A stretch of DNA of 25,554 nucleotides from Clostridia bacterium (GTDB taxonomy: Bacteria; Bacillota; Sulfobacillia; SLMV01): NCBI GenBank assembly GCA_007133365.1, contig SLMV01000188.1, positions 1 through 25,554 of the forward strand, given 5' to 3'. The position numbers were made by a program, and so were the translations under genes. A model generated the notes under the pieces. The model was given only the letters and a program-made list of their open reading frames with translations, was not told the origin of the DNA and searched no databases. This document shows, one piece after another, positions 15,363 through 25,210 of this stretch (positions within the stretch are counted from its first letter, which is position 1; each line of letters opens with the position of its first letter).

Positions 15363-18300
15363 TTGCGTTACATTGAAAAGCAAGCGGCCGAAAAGTGGAT
15401 TGACCAAACGTTGAGGGCGATGACCGCGACCCAGCCGGGCACCGTTGCCGCCAAAGGGCATTCAATCTATTTAGTCCCGGATCAAGAGACGTTTGGCCGC
15501 CGTCGGGATCAGTTTTATCGACTGGCCGATCCCCTAATTCCCAAAGACATGCCGGTACAAATGATGGGAGGTTGGATCCGCCGATTACTCCGACGGTTTC
15601 GGCTCCGGCCAAAACGCCTCTTGCCTTGGGAACAACTGCTCTTGATGCGGCGTATTCTGCAGTCCCTCGAACCCGAGAAAACGTCACCGTTGGCCTCGAT
15701 TTGGGAGAAACCCGGAACCTTACGCTCTTTGACCCGGTTTTTGCTGGATGTGAGGCGGGAACAACCGGTGCTGCCGGATTCATTCCCAAGGGAACTTTCC
15801 CGGGCACTAGCAATTTACGATGCCTCGTTAGAAGACCATGACATGGCGGACCTCATGGCGTTAGTCGAAGCCTTGACCGTGGCTTTAGAGGAACGCCGAG
15901 AGTATCGCCTCGAGCATCTGGTTGTTGAGGGGTTTTGGGATTTTCGGCCTTGGGAACTCAAAATTTTAACAGCGGTCGAACCCCATTGTCATCAGCTGTC
16001 GTTGCTCATCCCCTACGACCCAGAGCGAGCGGATCTTTTTCCTCCTCCGGAGGAGTTTCGTCAACAACTCGGAAGGTTGGCCCCTTATGCGATTGGGTAT
16101 TATCCGGATGAAGAAAATGGATCATTGGGTCGGGCCCTTTTCACCTCGAAACCCACCCAACGGGTGTCTGGGGCGCGACCACAGGTCGTCGTGGAGCGGG
16201 TCCGCCATGAGCGCCAGCAGCGACAAAGCATTGTCCATACGATAAAGCGACAGATAAGATCGGGATACCGTCCGGGCGATTGTTCGGTTATCGTTCGTGA
16301 CCCGGATCTTCGAGATGAGGTAATTCGGGCATTGAGCCAAGCGGGGGTACCCGTCGTTGGCTCCACCCCAATGTCATTTCGTGAGACGGGTATCGGGGAC
16401 GTCGTCTTGTCCGTCGCAAGATTTTTGGAAACGCCATCGGTCGAGCATCTGGCTCACCTTGGGAGTGTCCCCTATTTGGAGCGCTGGAAGGGTCTGGCTG
16501 TCATCCCGTCCTACCTGCCGGATCTGGATTTCCCCCTCGGTGCGTTGGATCAAAGGCTAAAAGAGGTGCGTCAAGCCCTTCGCTTTCGTCGGGATACACC
16601 TTGCCTGGTAGCGGGCGAGTCCTTCGATGTCTTAGACGGTTGGTTGGCAGAGTTGGATCAATTACAAGCGGTTCAAAGCGATTTGAGGATGCAACTTGCG
16701 CCCTATCTGCGTGAGCCGATTTCCTTGTCTTCGGTGGTCGACGCCATCAAACACCTCGGCGTTTTGGGGGCGCTTCATCGTCAATTGGAAGCGGATGGCG
16801 GGCAGAGCGAGGCCTTGGTTACCGATCTGGCGGCTTGGGACTGTCTTGAGGAGCAAATACAAAATAACTTCCCGTCGCTTTACTCGTTGCCCGTGCGTGA
16901 AGAAGTAGTGCCGGACTTGAGCGAGAGCTTGCAAGTGGCGCTAGAATCCCTCAAGGTTCAGCTGATCGGGACTCCGGAGAACCTCCCGGTTCGCCCGGTG
17001 GTCGGCGAAGGTGTGAACGTAATGGCGCCGGAGGAAATATTTCACCAGCGATATCCCGTGGTGCTCATGCCGGATTGCATTTCCGATCGATACCCCCGTC
17101 GGCCCCGCCATCACTGGATGGAAGCCGTATTGGACGAAGATGTTATTTCCGATCGCCGGGAGATTCGAACGGAAAACCGTTTGTTCTACCGTGCTGTTCG
17201 GTCGGCGACCGAGCAGATTTTTTTGATTTATCCGGAGGAGATGGAGGCCACCACTCCGGTGCCCTCACCCTATATTAATGAGCTTCCGGATTTTAAGCGG
17301 ATTACCCAATCCTCCAACGACATGACCGCGACCTCCTGGCAGGACATTCGGTTGTCTTTACTCGGCGCCATCGGGCCGCGTTTGTCCGCTACCACCTGGG
17401 ATTTTCTCGTCAGCACCATTAAAAAGGGTGCGGATGACGATCCGGCAGGATATGGGCGTGGACGGGGCGATTATCCGAAAGAAGATCTACTTGGGCGCGT
17501 GCTCGCGGCGGAGGCAGAGCGGTGGGGGCCGGATTATGGGCGTTGGGATGGTGTTGTGACCCCCATGGATCCCGAGTCATTGGGCATGCAGATTTCGGCG
17601 TCGGCCTTAAATAGTTATGCGCGTTGTCCCTTCCGATTCTTTTTGGATCGGGTGCTCTCGCCGCATCCACGTTTTGAACCCGCCAAAAGCATATCGCCGC
17701 TATTGATTGGAAAATTGTATCACACCATACTCGAACGGTATTACCGAGATATTGTCCTCGAACTTGGATTAGATGATCCGGGAGTTCGGGTGGTGGCCCA
17801 GCGTGAACGATTGAGTGATCTCATCAAGCGGGCCGTTGAGCGGGTTCGTCCAGCGCTTTCCTGGATTCCATCGGTTCGATGGGAGGCGCTCGAGCAGCGT
17901 TTGCAAAATGAATTGGGACAACTGTTGGACGCTGAGGAAATTGGGCGGTCGCGCTCCGGTCCGGATTCGTTTTCCCCTTGGAAGTTCGAACTTCGTTTCC
18001 GGCTCCCTTTGGCCGAATTGTTCGAAGATTTACCCGTCCCCTTCGATAATATACCGGATATCGAGGTGTCCGGCGTCATTGATCGCGTGGATCGGACCGA
18101 CCACCCCGAATCGGAGGCACCGGATACTGCGGTGGTGTTCGATTACAAATCGGGAACGCCGAGCGATCTGTCCGACATTGAATCGGGAAGGGATTTTCAA
18201 TTGCCCTTCTACCTATTGGCAGCGCCTCACCTTCTTGATCTTCCGGTCGAAGGTGCCGGCTATATCAGCATCCGAAAGCGCAAATGGCAATGGGGATTGT

Positions 18301-18542
18301 ACACGTCCGATGCCGCCGATCGTCTAGGACTTCGTAACGCCGGGATGTCCGAAGATGAGATGATGGATTATCTTTTTCATTCGGCCCGCTATGCCCTCGA
18401 ATACCTAAAACGGATGCGCTCGGGCCATTTCCCGGTTCAGCCGGGCGTTGAGGATGATTGTCGATATTGCGACTATGCCTTGATTTGCCGTAACCGTCCG
18501 AGTCGCAATCGGCAAAAAGCGATATTGAAAGGGGAGCGTTAG
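15363..18542 (+). CDS. addB: AddB-like helicase/nuclease subunit with Fe-S nuclease domain
   Basis: Subunit B of an AddAB-type enzyme that resects double-strand breaks for recombination. About 1059 residues, near the family norm of 1100-1160. Residues 1-50 have the AddB-style opening, but the Walker A loop (G-R-x-G-S-G-K-S/T in relatives) is replaced by EKQAAEKW, while the next strand YLVPDQETF is kept. The middle is an inactive helicase-like scaffold. The C-terminal nuclease has D907 (GVIDRVDR), D927-Y928-K929 (FDYKSG) and Q946/Y950 (QLPFYLLAA). Four cysteines that would hold a 4Fe-4S cluster are C755, C1033, C1036 and C1042. The start is TTG 15363, five bases after GGAGG. It is one base from the addA start and clearly co-transcribed with it. 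Confidence 0.88.
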   Translation: MRYIEKQAAEKWIDQTLRAMTATQPGTVAAKGHSIYLVPDQETFGRRRDQFYRLADPLIPKDMPVQMMGGWIRRLLRRFRLRPKRLLPWEQLLLMRRILQSLEPEKTSPLASIWEKPGTLRSLTRFLLDVRREQPVLPDSFPRELSRALAIYDASLEDHDMADLMALVEALTVALEERREYRLEHLVVEGFWDFRPWELKILTAVEPHCHQLSLLIPYDPERADLFPPPEEFRQQLGRLAPYAIGYYPDEENGSLGRALFTSKPTQRVSGARPQVVVERVRHERQQRQSIVHTIKRQIRSGYRPGDCSVIVRDPDLRDEVIRALSQAGVPVVGSTPMSFRETGIGDVVLSVARFLETPSVEHLAHLGSVPYLERWKGLAVIPSYLPDLDFPLGALDQRLKEVRQALRFRRDTPCLVAGESFDVLDGWLAELDQLQAVQSDLRMQLAPYLREPISLSSVVDAIKHLGVLGALHRQLEADGGQSEALVTDLAAWDCLEEQIQNNFPSLYSLPVREEVVPDLSESLQVALESLKVQLIGTPENLPVRPVVGEGVNVMAPEEIFHQRYPVVLMPDCISDRYPRRPRHHWMEAVLDEDVISDRREIRTENRLFYRAVRSATEQIFLIYPEEMEATTPVPSPYINELPDFKRITQSSNDMTATSWQDIRLSLLGAIGPRLSATTWDFLVSTIKKGADDDPAGYGRGRGDYPKEDLLGRVLAAEAERWGPDYGRWDGVVTPMDPESLGMQISASALNSYARCPFRFFLDRVLSPHPRFEPAKSISPLLIGKLYHTILERYYRDIVLELGLDDPGVRVVAQRERLSDLIKRAVERVRPALSWIPSVRWEALEQRLQNELGQLLDAEEIGRSRSGPDSFSPWKFELRFRLPLAELFEDLPVPFDNIPDIEVSGVIDRVDRTDHPESEAPDTAVVFDYKSGTPSDLSDIESGRDFQLPFYLLAAPHLLDLPVEGAGYISIRKRKWQWGLYTSDAADRLGLRNAGMSEDEMMDYLFHSARYALEYLKRMRSGHFPVQPGVEDDCRYCDYALICRNRPSRNRQKAILKGER

Positions 18543-18543
18543 C

Positions 18544-21500
18544 GTGGCAGACAATTGGCACGGCGTCGACGAACAATTCGACCCCACCCCGTCGCAACGC
18601 CAGGCGATGCAGGCCACCGACCGAAATGTCATGGTCACGGCCGGACCGGGCAGCGGCAAAACTCGCGTCTTGGTGGGGCGCATTGAGACCCTTTTGGAAG
18701 AAGGCGTAGCGCCTGGCCGCATTGCGGCCATCACGTTCACGAACAAGGCGGCCGCCCAGATGAACGAACGGCTCCGCGGACGTTTGCGTTCGCGTTGGTT
18801 GGCGGCTTTGAATGAAGGGCGAACCGAGCGCGCCCGGTTTTGGCGCTCCCTGGTGTGGGATATGGAATATATTTTCATGGGCACGATTCACAGTTTTTGT
18901 GCTGGCATCTTACGGGATGCACCGCACCGGGCGGGTTTGGATCCAAATTTTCAGGTTCTCGACCCGTATATTGGCGCTGAACTTTTGGATCGAATCATCG
19001 AGGAGACCGTCAACGACACATTGGAACAACCCGATACCCGCCTCCATGCTTGGGTGGAGGAACGACAATCCCCCAGTCGCAACAAGGCATCATACCGAGG
19101 GCTCATTCGAAACATATATGAAAACATCCGGCGTTCAGGCAGCCGCCCGTCGGAGTTGACATCGCGCACCCAAACGGCACTCTATCGGGCTTTTTGCCGT
19201 CAGGGAGGTGATCCTTCGATATGGGAGCAAGATGCACTGGAGCCGACCCCCGAAGAAGTCGATCAAATTCATCGGTGGGTGGAGGCACTATTACGTGCTC
19301 ACGAAGACGGAGTGGGAGGAAACACCAAGCGGTATCCCCCGATCTTGGAGCGTCTCTCGAGGGATTGGCCCGAACTTTCGCGCGAATTTGAGCAAAGAAA
19401 CCGAGCCCTCGAAGGGCTTCGGTTTTTGGCCGATCGATTAAAGTTAAAACCGCCCAAGGCATTGGCGCCCTATGTCGAGCCGATTACCAAAATGAATTAC
19501 CAAAAAGAGATGATCGAGGAAAAACAATTGATGAACGAACTTGCGTCGATTTTGGAAACGGTTGACTTCCGCTTTCGCCAGGCAAAAGGAGAAAGGGAAG
19601 CGATTGATTTCAATGATCATGATGAGCAAGTCCTGGCGGTACTCAACCAATATCCGGAAGCGCTATCTCGACTTCGACGACGCTATACCCATTTGCTGGT
19701 CGATGAGTTTCAGGACACCGATGGGATGCAGTGGGCACTCGTTCGAACGCTCTGGGGTATTTGGGAAGAAGAAAGGCCCCACGGTTTGTTTCTGGTTGGA
19801 GATGCCGATCAGTCTATTTACCGTTTTCGGGGTGCCGACGTGGAAGTGTTTCGAAAAGCGCATGATCAAATGGCGACGCTCGGACAAAAGACGGTACGAC
19901 TCGATAAGAATTTCCGTAGTACGCCGGCGATGATTGCACTATTCAATACGCTTTTCCCCGCCATTTTGCCTGACTATCAACCGCTAACCCCGGGTGGAGG
20001 GGCCGTCGGGAAAGCGGTGCCGGCGGAATTGCTCATGCTCCGACGTGACCAGGACGACGCTCGGGACGATCTTCGACGGAATCAAGGAACGGTTATTGCC
20101 AACTGGATTAAAGAATGGACCGACAATGGGGGAAAGCCCGGTGACATCGCCATTTTGGCGCGTGCGGCGAACGCGCTGGGCCCGGTAGCCGATGCTTTGA
20201 GCAAACAGGACATACCGCACCGGGTCATCGGTGAGCGAACCTTCTTTGACACCCAAGTGATGCGGGATTTTCAGAGTCTGCTCCGATGGTTGGCCGATGA
20301 ACGGGATGATCAAGCCTTCTTGGCGCTTCTACGTTCGCCGTTTTGTGCCGTGGATGATGAGATTCTTTACCAGGTTAGTAAGTTGGAAGGCCTTCGGTAC
20401 ACGGACAAAATCCAAGCATCCATCGAAAAAGGAGACCCACATCAACTCCAGCCGATCTGGACGATGATGGCAAACTGGTCGAATTTAAAAGACCAGTTGT
20501 CCTTATCGGAGTTGCTCTCGGCCATCTTGGATCACAGCTTTTATCGGGAGGTGACTGCCGCCTCGTTAGGTTATGAAAAGGGGCAGGCCATTTTGGATAA
20601 AGCCGTGGGGTTTGCACGCCGAATGGAAGCAGAAGGCCTCGATCTCCCATCCTTTGCTCGTCAGCTTTCGGCGCTTTGGCAGGGGGGGTCACCGGGGGAG
20701 GAACAGCCGGAGCCGGAATTGGCCGATGAGGTTCGCTTGATGACCATCCATAAGGCCAAAGGGTTGGAGTTTCCCGTGGTCATTCTACCCGAAATGGATA
20801 AACGGATCGACGCCCGCGTTGAGTTTGTCGTCTCGAAGGAAGCGGGATTGGGTGTGAAATGGGGGCGGGATTTCGCCAGTGTCCAGTTCAATCGACTTAA
20901 ACCCGAAGAAAAGAACCGGATTCTCGAGGAGGAACGTCGCATCTTTTATGTCGCGTGCACTCGGGCGGAGGAAAAATTGGTCTTCCTGGGAGGTCTTGGC
21001 AAAGAGGATTCGAAACGTCAGGACATCCATGACCCACATGAAATTAGCTCGGAGAAATCGTCCTATCTCGGCTGGATCTTGGCCGCTTGCCCCGATACCT
21101 TGGCGGAAGGCATTTCGTGGCAGATTGTTGACCCGCCGGATGGGAAATCGACAGTGTCTCACGACGCAACGGATGCTGACGATCATGTTTTGGCCTTGGC
21201 GAAAAATGCAGTGAGTGAGGGTTTGATGGCGCCGGTTACGCCGGCCGGGACGAAATCGGGACGAGTGTATTCGGTGACGGCCCTGGTTGATTTCGCCCAT
21301 TGCCCCCGTTTGTATCTTTTGAAGCATCGTTTAAATTGGCCGTTGTTGCCCAAAGTTGGGGATTCGAAAGAAAAGACGGCGGTCGATCCCTTGCTGCTCG
21401 GGACGGTGGTGCACCGGGTGTGCGAGCTCATGCCAGAAGAAAATGCCGAGCAAGCGTTGGTAACGGCCCTATCGGAGGCGAATGTGATGGTCCGATCGCC

Positions 21501-22038
21501 GGTGGGAATGGAACTTCAACGGCGTGCCCGTGCCCTTATCGCCCCCTATCTTCATTCGACCTTATTTTCGGAAATTGAAGCGGCGTTTCAACGCGGCCGT
21601 CTGTACAATGAGTGGGCGTTTTCGCTCCCCCTTGAACACAGGAAGGACCGGGTCTATCTGGCGGGGAAGGTGGACCAGATTTTTGAGGATTCGGCGGGGA
21701 ATTGGTGTCTGGTGGATTATAAGACGGATCGCATCAGATCCGAGGACCTTTCGGAGCGGGGCCAAAGTTATGCCCTTCAGCTCGCTCTTTATCGCTGGGT
21801 CGTCACGAAAATACTTTCACTGTCGATCGGTGAAACCTTTTTGTATTTTCTCTACCCCCGGGAACGGTATCATCCGCCGCTTTGGGACGATGACATCTTG
21901 CAGGAGCGGCTGATGGGGCTTTTGGATCATCTTCAAACGGCGACCTGTGCAGCCGATTTCCCGCTTCGATCCTCTCACCTTTGCACTTGGTGTGACTATG
22001 CTTTTCACTGTCGGCGAGAAAGCGACCGCACTGGCTAG
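18544..22038 (+). CDS. addA: AddA-like UvrD-family helicase/nuclease with a second putative Fe-S nuclease motif
   Basis: Motor and nuclease subunit partner of AddB. It has 1164 residues. Superfamily 1 helicase motifs are complete: Walker A AGPGSGKT (33-40), motif II DEFQD (387-391), GDADQSIYRFRG, DKNFRS, the late TIHKAKGLEFP and VACTRAEEKL. The C-terminal PD-(D/E)XK nuclease has D1044 and DYKT (1058-1061) followed by QLALY. Unlike the classical B. subtilis AddA, as I recall that sequence, the nuclease is framed by four cysteines in the AddB-style pattern: C920 in FAHCPRLYLL, then C1147, C1150 and C1156. The start is GTG 18544 after GGGGAG; the addB stop is one base before it. The gene context supports an AddAB complex, but an AdnAB-like double-nuclease design is possible. 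Confidence 0.86.
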   Translation: MADNWHGVDEQFDPTPSQRQAMQATDRNVMVTAGPGSGKTRVLVGRIETLLEEGVAPGRIAAITFTNKAAAQMNERLRGRLRSRWLAALNEGRTERARFWRSLVWDMEYIFMGTIHSFCAGILRDAPHRAGLDPNFQVLDPYIGAELLDRIIEETVNDTLEQPDTRLHAWVEERQSPSRNKASYRGLIRNIYENIRRSGSRPSELTSRTQTALYRAFCRQGGDPSIWEQDALEPTPEEVDQIHRWVEALLRAHEDGVGGNTKRYPPILERLSRDWPELSREFEQRNRALEGLRFLADRLKLKPPKALAPYVEPITKMNYQKEMIEEKQLMNELASILETVDFRFRQAKGEREAIDFNDHDEQVLAVLNQYPEALSRLRRRYTHLLVDEFQDTDGMQWALVRTLWGIWEEERPHGLFLVGDADQSIYRFRGADVEVFRKAHDQMATLGQKTVRLDKNFRSTPAMIALFNTLFPAILPDYQPLTPGGGAVGKAVPAELLMLRRDQDDARDDLRRNQGTVIANWIKEWTDNGGKPGDIAILARAANALGPVADALSKQDIPHRVIGERTFFDTQVMRDFQSLLRWLADERDDQAFLALLRSPFCAVDDEILYQVSKLEGLRYTDKIQASIEKGDPHQLQPIWTMMANWSNLKDQLSLSELLSAILDHSFYREVTAASLGYEKGQAILDKAVGFARRMEAEGLDLPSFARQLSALWQGGSPGEEQPEPELADEVRLMTIHKAKGLEFPVVILPEMDKRIDARVEFVVSKEAGLGVKWGRDFASVQFNRLKPEEKNRILEEERRIFYVACTRAEEKLVFLGGLGKEDSKRQDIHDPHEISSEKSSYLGWILAACPDTLAEGISWQIVDPPDGKSTVSHDATDADDHVLALAKNAVSEGLMAPVTPAGTKSGRVYSVTALVDFAHCPRLYLLKHRLNWPLLPKVGDSKEKTAVDPLLLGTVVHRVCELMPEENAEQALVTALSEANVMVRSPVGMELQRRARALIAPYLHSTLFSEIEAAFQRGRLYNEWAFSLPLEHRKDRVYLAGKVDQIFEDSAGNWCLVDYKTDRIRSEDLSERGQSYALQLALYRWVVTKILSLSIGETFLYFLYPRERYHPPLWDDDILQERLMGLLDHLQTATCAADFPLRSSHLCTWCDYAFHCRRESDRTG

Positions 22039-22065
22039 AAACGCTTACTCCTCATCCAAAGATTG

Positions 22066-23001
22066 TCACAAGGTTTGTCGTATGCGTCGGAAGACGAATC
22101 GCCCGACGATCACCAAAATAATGAGCACGACGAGACCGGGTAAGGCACGGACAAACATCAAAATGCTTGTGGCGCCCATTCTCAGCACCCAGTTGGAGCC
22201 CTGAATCAGCGATTGCAATAGGCGAGATCCGAAGTTATCGAATCCCGTGACCCGGATGGCGGTGGTGGCCACGTCTTCGGGCCGGATCGTCAGCTGAAAC
22301 GTTGACAAGGACACCCGATCGTCAAGATAACGAAGTCGACCTTGGATGGAATCAATGCGGCTTCGAACCTCATTGAGTTCACGGCGTACGTTGAGCATAT
22401 CTTCCACCGTCGTGGCTTCTTCTAGAATGCGGCGAAGTGCCACCTCTTCACTCTTAAGGTTTTCCAACTGCGCTTCTAAATCGATGTATTCTTCCGTGAC
22501 ATCACTGGACCAAATCCGGCTGAAGGTGATGGTGCCGAGATCACGAACGGCCTGATTGAACGCGTCAAAATTCTCCTCAGGCATGCGGATTGTCATCTGG
22601 ATGCGCGGACGACGATCGGCATACGTTTGCATGCTGGCGTCGCTGACATATCCGTTCATGTCCTGCGCCAGCCTCGTGACGTCATCCATCGCGTCTTCGG
22701 GTTCCGGTACGTCGAGGGTAAGTTCCGCGTTACGAATAATCTTTTGCTCGGCCTTTTCCAAATCGGTGTCATTAGGTCGCGGCTCCGAGTCGGGGCGATC
22801 CACGGCCTCACGTTCGCGTTTCATCTCTTCTTCGTCGGGGGCCGGCATCGGCTCGGCTGCATCCTGATCCGTGCCGGGACGTAATGCGGGCGGCATTTGT
22901 GCACATGCGCTTAGAAGCAAAATGCCAACGAGAAGCAAAACCAAAAGATAATGATGGTGCCGTATGCGTTTATGAAATGGCAAGCGGTTTGGCTGCCTCA
23001 T
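22066..23001 (-). CDS. DUF4349 domain-containing lipoprotein
   Basis: Predicted membrane-anchored lipoprotein of 311 residues, function unknown. A basic start and hydrophobic stretch (about 18-32) lead to the lipobox LLSAC with C33. A Pro/Asp/Glu-rich linker follows (34-75). The DUF4349 core begins IIRNAELTLDVPEPEDA and includes MNGYVSDASMQ and the MTIRMPEENFDAF strand. A long coiled-coil stretch covers about 165-230. A transmembrane helix is near the C-terminus (about 280-302), ending in basic residues. So both ends may touch the membrane with the core outside. The start is ATG 23001, with AAGGGAG about 11 bases upstream. It lies 71 bases downstream of the antiporter-like gene, possibly in the same transcript, and is convergent with addA across 27 bases. 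Confidence 0.88.
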   Translation of the reverse strand: MRQPNRLPFHKRIRHHHYLLVLLLVGILLLSACAQMPPALRPGTDQDAAEPMPAPDEEEMKREREAVDRPDSEPRPNDTDLEKAEQKIIRNAELTLDVPEPEDAMDDVTRLAQDMNGYVSDASMQTYADRRPRIQMTIRMPEENFDAFNQAVRDLGTITFSRIWSSDVTEEYIDLEAQLENLKSEEVALRRILEEATTVEDMLNVRRELNEVRSRIDSIQGRLRYLDDRVSLSTFQLTIRPEDVATTAIRVTGFDNFGSRLLQSLIQGSNWVLRMGATSILMFVRALPGLVVLIILVIVGRFVFRRIRQTL

Positions 23002-23072
23002 GGTACGGTCACTCCCTTCGTGATGAATTGACGCCGTATCATTGGGAAAAGTTCCAACCGATGGCCCGTTCG

Positions 23073-25193
23073 TTAGCGAAAGAAGAACAAAACGATCAAG
23101 ATCAAGACGATGAGGATGCCGACAATGAAGGCGTTGGTGTTAAGGTTTTCTAAGTGCCATTGGGGAGAGGGTTTAATGCGATCCCATAGGGTGGGCTGTG
23201 ACTTGGTATCGGATGGGATCCGAGATTCGATTGGTTCGCCGGTCTCGTCGAAATAATTTCGCAGAATTTCGGCCAGGCGGTTTCGGTCACGACGACGTTT
23301 CAAATTGAGTTGTTCTTTCTCGACCAATACTCGTATTCGCTCGGGGAGCTCGTTGATCAGCCGATAGGCGGCCGTCTCGTCCAGATGATTGAGCTGTCCC
23401 AGATAACGGTACCACATACGCGATGTTCCGCGAGTGACCGGAAGCTCAAACAGGCGTTGCAGCGTATGTTCGAAACGGACGCTGGGGCGAAGTCCAAAAA
23501 AGGTGGCGGTGCGAATGATGGGATAGACTACCAGATAATCCACGGATAACCGCGGAGACAGATATCGTCGATCAATTTGCAATTTCTTGTAAAGAACATA
23601 GATTATAAAACCGCCGCCGGCGGCTTGTACGAAGGGGGCGAGGTCATACCAGCGCCATACGTTGATCTCGAGCAGTGTGGAAAGGGCGGGGGCAGAATAG
23701 CCCAAGTCGGCCAGCATTGGTGTGATGATCCTGGGCAACAGATGCGGCGAAATTCCCAAGATGATCAAAGGAAGTGAGAATACCAGCAAGACGCCGATGA
23801 GTAGCGGAGCATGGGATTTGGGATGAGGTTCATCCGACTTCGACCGCTCAATGATCAGCTGGTGAATGAGTTTGATGCCGTAGGCCACCGAAAAGAAACT
23901 GGCGATGGTGAAAACCCGCTCAAGGGTCAATAGACTGGTCAGTCCGGCATGTTCGTGGGCCTTCACGAGGGCGTGATGCAAGATGGATTTACTTCCATAA
24001 GCACTGAATCCGGGCAATCCCATCAATCCGAGCGAGCTGATCAAAAAGGGAACCATCAGAAAGGGTTGGCGCAAGCGACCCTGAAGCTGGTCGAATCGTA
24101 AACTGCCGTGACGTAAATACAGGATTCCTAACGATAAGAATAGGGCGCTTTTGAAAAAGGTGTGGCTGATGGCATGATAGATGCTTCCGCCCAATCCGAT
24201 GGCACCATTGGGTCCCAAATAGATTGCGGTTCCAAGGCCGAGCACCACCAGTCCGATTTGGCTGATACTGGAATAGGCCAAGGTGGTGAAAAGATTTTTT
24301 TGAACGAGCGCGAGGATGGCACCGAATAGCATGCCCAAAACCCCGAGCCAAATGACGATCAATCCGAAAACCGTGATGATGTCGGATGCGTGGGCCACTT
24401 CGATCCCGCCCCAATGACCGGAGAAGACTCGAATCAAACCATAGATACCGGTCTTCATCAAAAGGCCCGATGAAAGGGCGTTGGCCGGTGCCGGACTCAC
24501 CGTATAGGCTTTGGGTGCCCATATATGAAGCGGAACGGCGGCGGCCTTAAGGCCGAATCCGAGACCAAAAAGCGCGAGAATCATCGCGATGCTGCCCGGG
24601 CTATCGACGATCTTCGCAAGAGAATAAAAGTCGGTGGATTGGGTATGGGTATAAACCAACAAAATTGCCAATAATAGCGCCAACCCTCCGATGATGCCAG
24701 CGAATAAAAACAGGCCCCCTCCGGCCATTGCTTCTCGGTGTTGGCGGTGGATGACCAACGGATAGGCACTGAATGTCATCAGTTCGAAAAAGAGAAACAA
24801 GGTGAAAAAATCCCCCGCCGTCACGACGCCAATGGTTCCCGCAAATGCTAGCAGCAAAAACACTTGGAAGCGGGTCTTAGGAGGGTCTCCCTCGAGATAT
24901 TGGGCCGAATATCCCAAAATCAGGGCGCCGGTCAACGAAAACAATGCGAGAAAAAGCAGACTCAAATAATCGATCGAAAAGGACAATCCTAAGATAAGAT
25001 AATTTTCTAGGTGTAAGACCACCGGGCCTTGGGTGACATGAAAGAATAAGGTTCCGGTGAGCAAAAGGCACCCGAGACCGGTTAGCCCGGCAATAAGGCG
25101 CTGTCGGGCACCCGAGCGCCCAAAAAGCACTGTCAAAAGGGCGCCGATGACCGGCAGGAGGATGAGATAGAGTGGCAGATAGACGTTTGACAC
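23073..25193 (-). CDS. Proton-conducting (NuoL/NuoM/MrpD-like) membrane subunit with long C-terminal extension
   Basis: Integral membrane subunit of the Complex I / Mrp antiporter / group 4 hydrogenase family that carries H+ or Na+ across the membrane. It has 706 residues. The proton-pump core spans about 1-500 with the key residues E137 (FFELMTFSAYPL), K216 (GFGLKAAAVPLHIWAPKAY), K247 and H344/K348 (AISHTFFKSALF). Beyond it, residues 540-680 form a soluble, highly charged, largely helical region, and a last hydrophobic helix (about 687-705) ends the chain. Such an extension is atypical for MrpD or NuoM. The start is GTG 25193 after GGAAAGGA. It follows the truncated subunit by 17 bases, so both belong to one operon. 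Which complex this is cannot be told here. Confidence 0.87.
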   Translation of the reverse strand: MSNVYLPLYLILLPVIGALLTVLFGRSGARQRLIAGLTGLGCLLLTGTLFFHVTQGPVVLHLENYLILGLSFSIDYLSLLFLALFSLTGALILGYSAQYLEGDPPKTRFQVFLLLAFAGTIGVVTAGDFFTLFLFFELMTFSAYPLVIHRQHREAMAGGGLFLFAGIIGGLALLLAILLVYTHTQSTDFYSLAKIVDSPGSIAMILALFGLGFGLKAAAVPLHIWAPKAYTVSPAPANALSSGLLMKTGIYGLIRVFSGHWGGIEVAHASDIITVFGLIVIWLGVLGMLFGAILALVQKNLFTTLAYSSISQIGLVVLGLGTAIYLGPNGAIGLGGSIYHAISHTFFKSALFLSLGILYLRHGSLRFDQLQGRLRQPFLMVPFLISSLGLMGLPGFSAYGSKSILHHALVKAHEHAGLTSLLTLERVFTIASFFSVAYGIKLIHQLIIERSKSDEPHPKSHAPLLIGVLLVFSLPLIILGISPHLLPRIITPMLADLGYSAPALSTLLEINVWRWYDLAPFVQAAGGGFIIYVLYKKLQIDRRYLSPRLSVDYLVVYPIIRTATFFGLRPSVRFEHTLQRLFELPVTRGTSRMWYRYLGQLNHLDETAAYRLINELPERIRVLVEKEQLNLKRRRDRNRLAEILRNYFDETGEPIESRIPSDTKSQPTLWDRIKPSPQWHLENLNTNAFIVGILIVLILIVLFFFR

Positions 25194-25210
25194 GATCGTA
25201 AATCCTTTCC

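Noticed and set aside
18265..18891. A 208-codon minus-strand frame across the addB/addA junction
   Set aside because: Antisense shadow of two clearly conserved genes.
23989..24522. A 177-codon minus-strand frame inside the 706-residue membrane gene
   Set aside because: It is an alternative frame of a strongly conserved transporter, with Arg/His/Ser-rich shadow composition.
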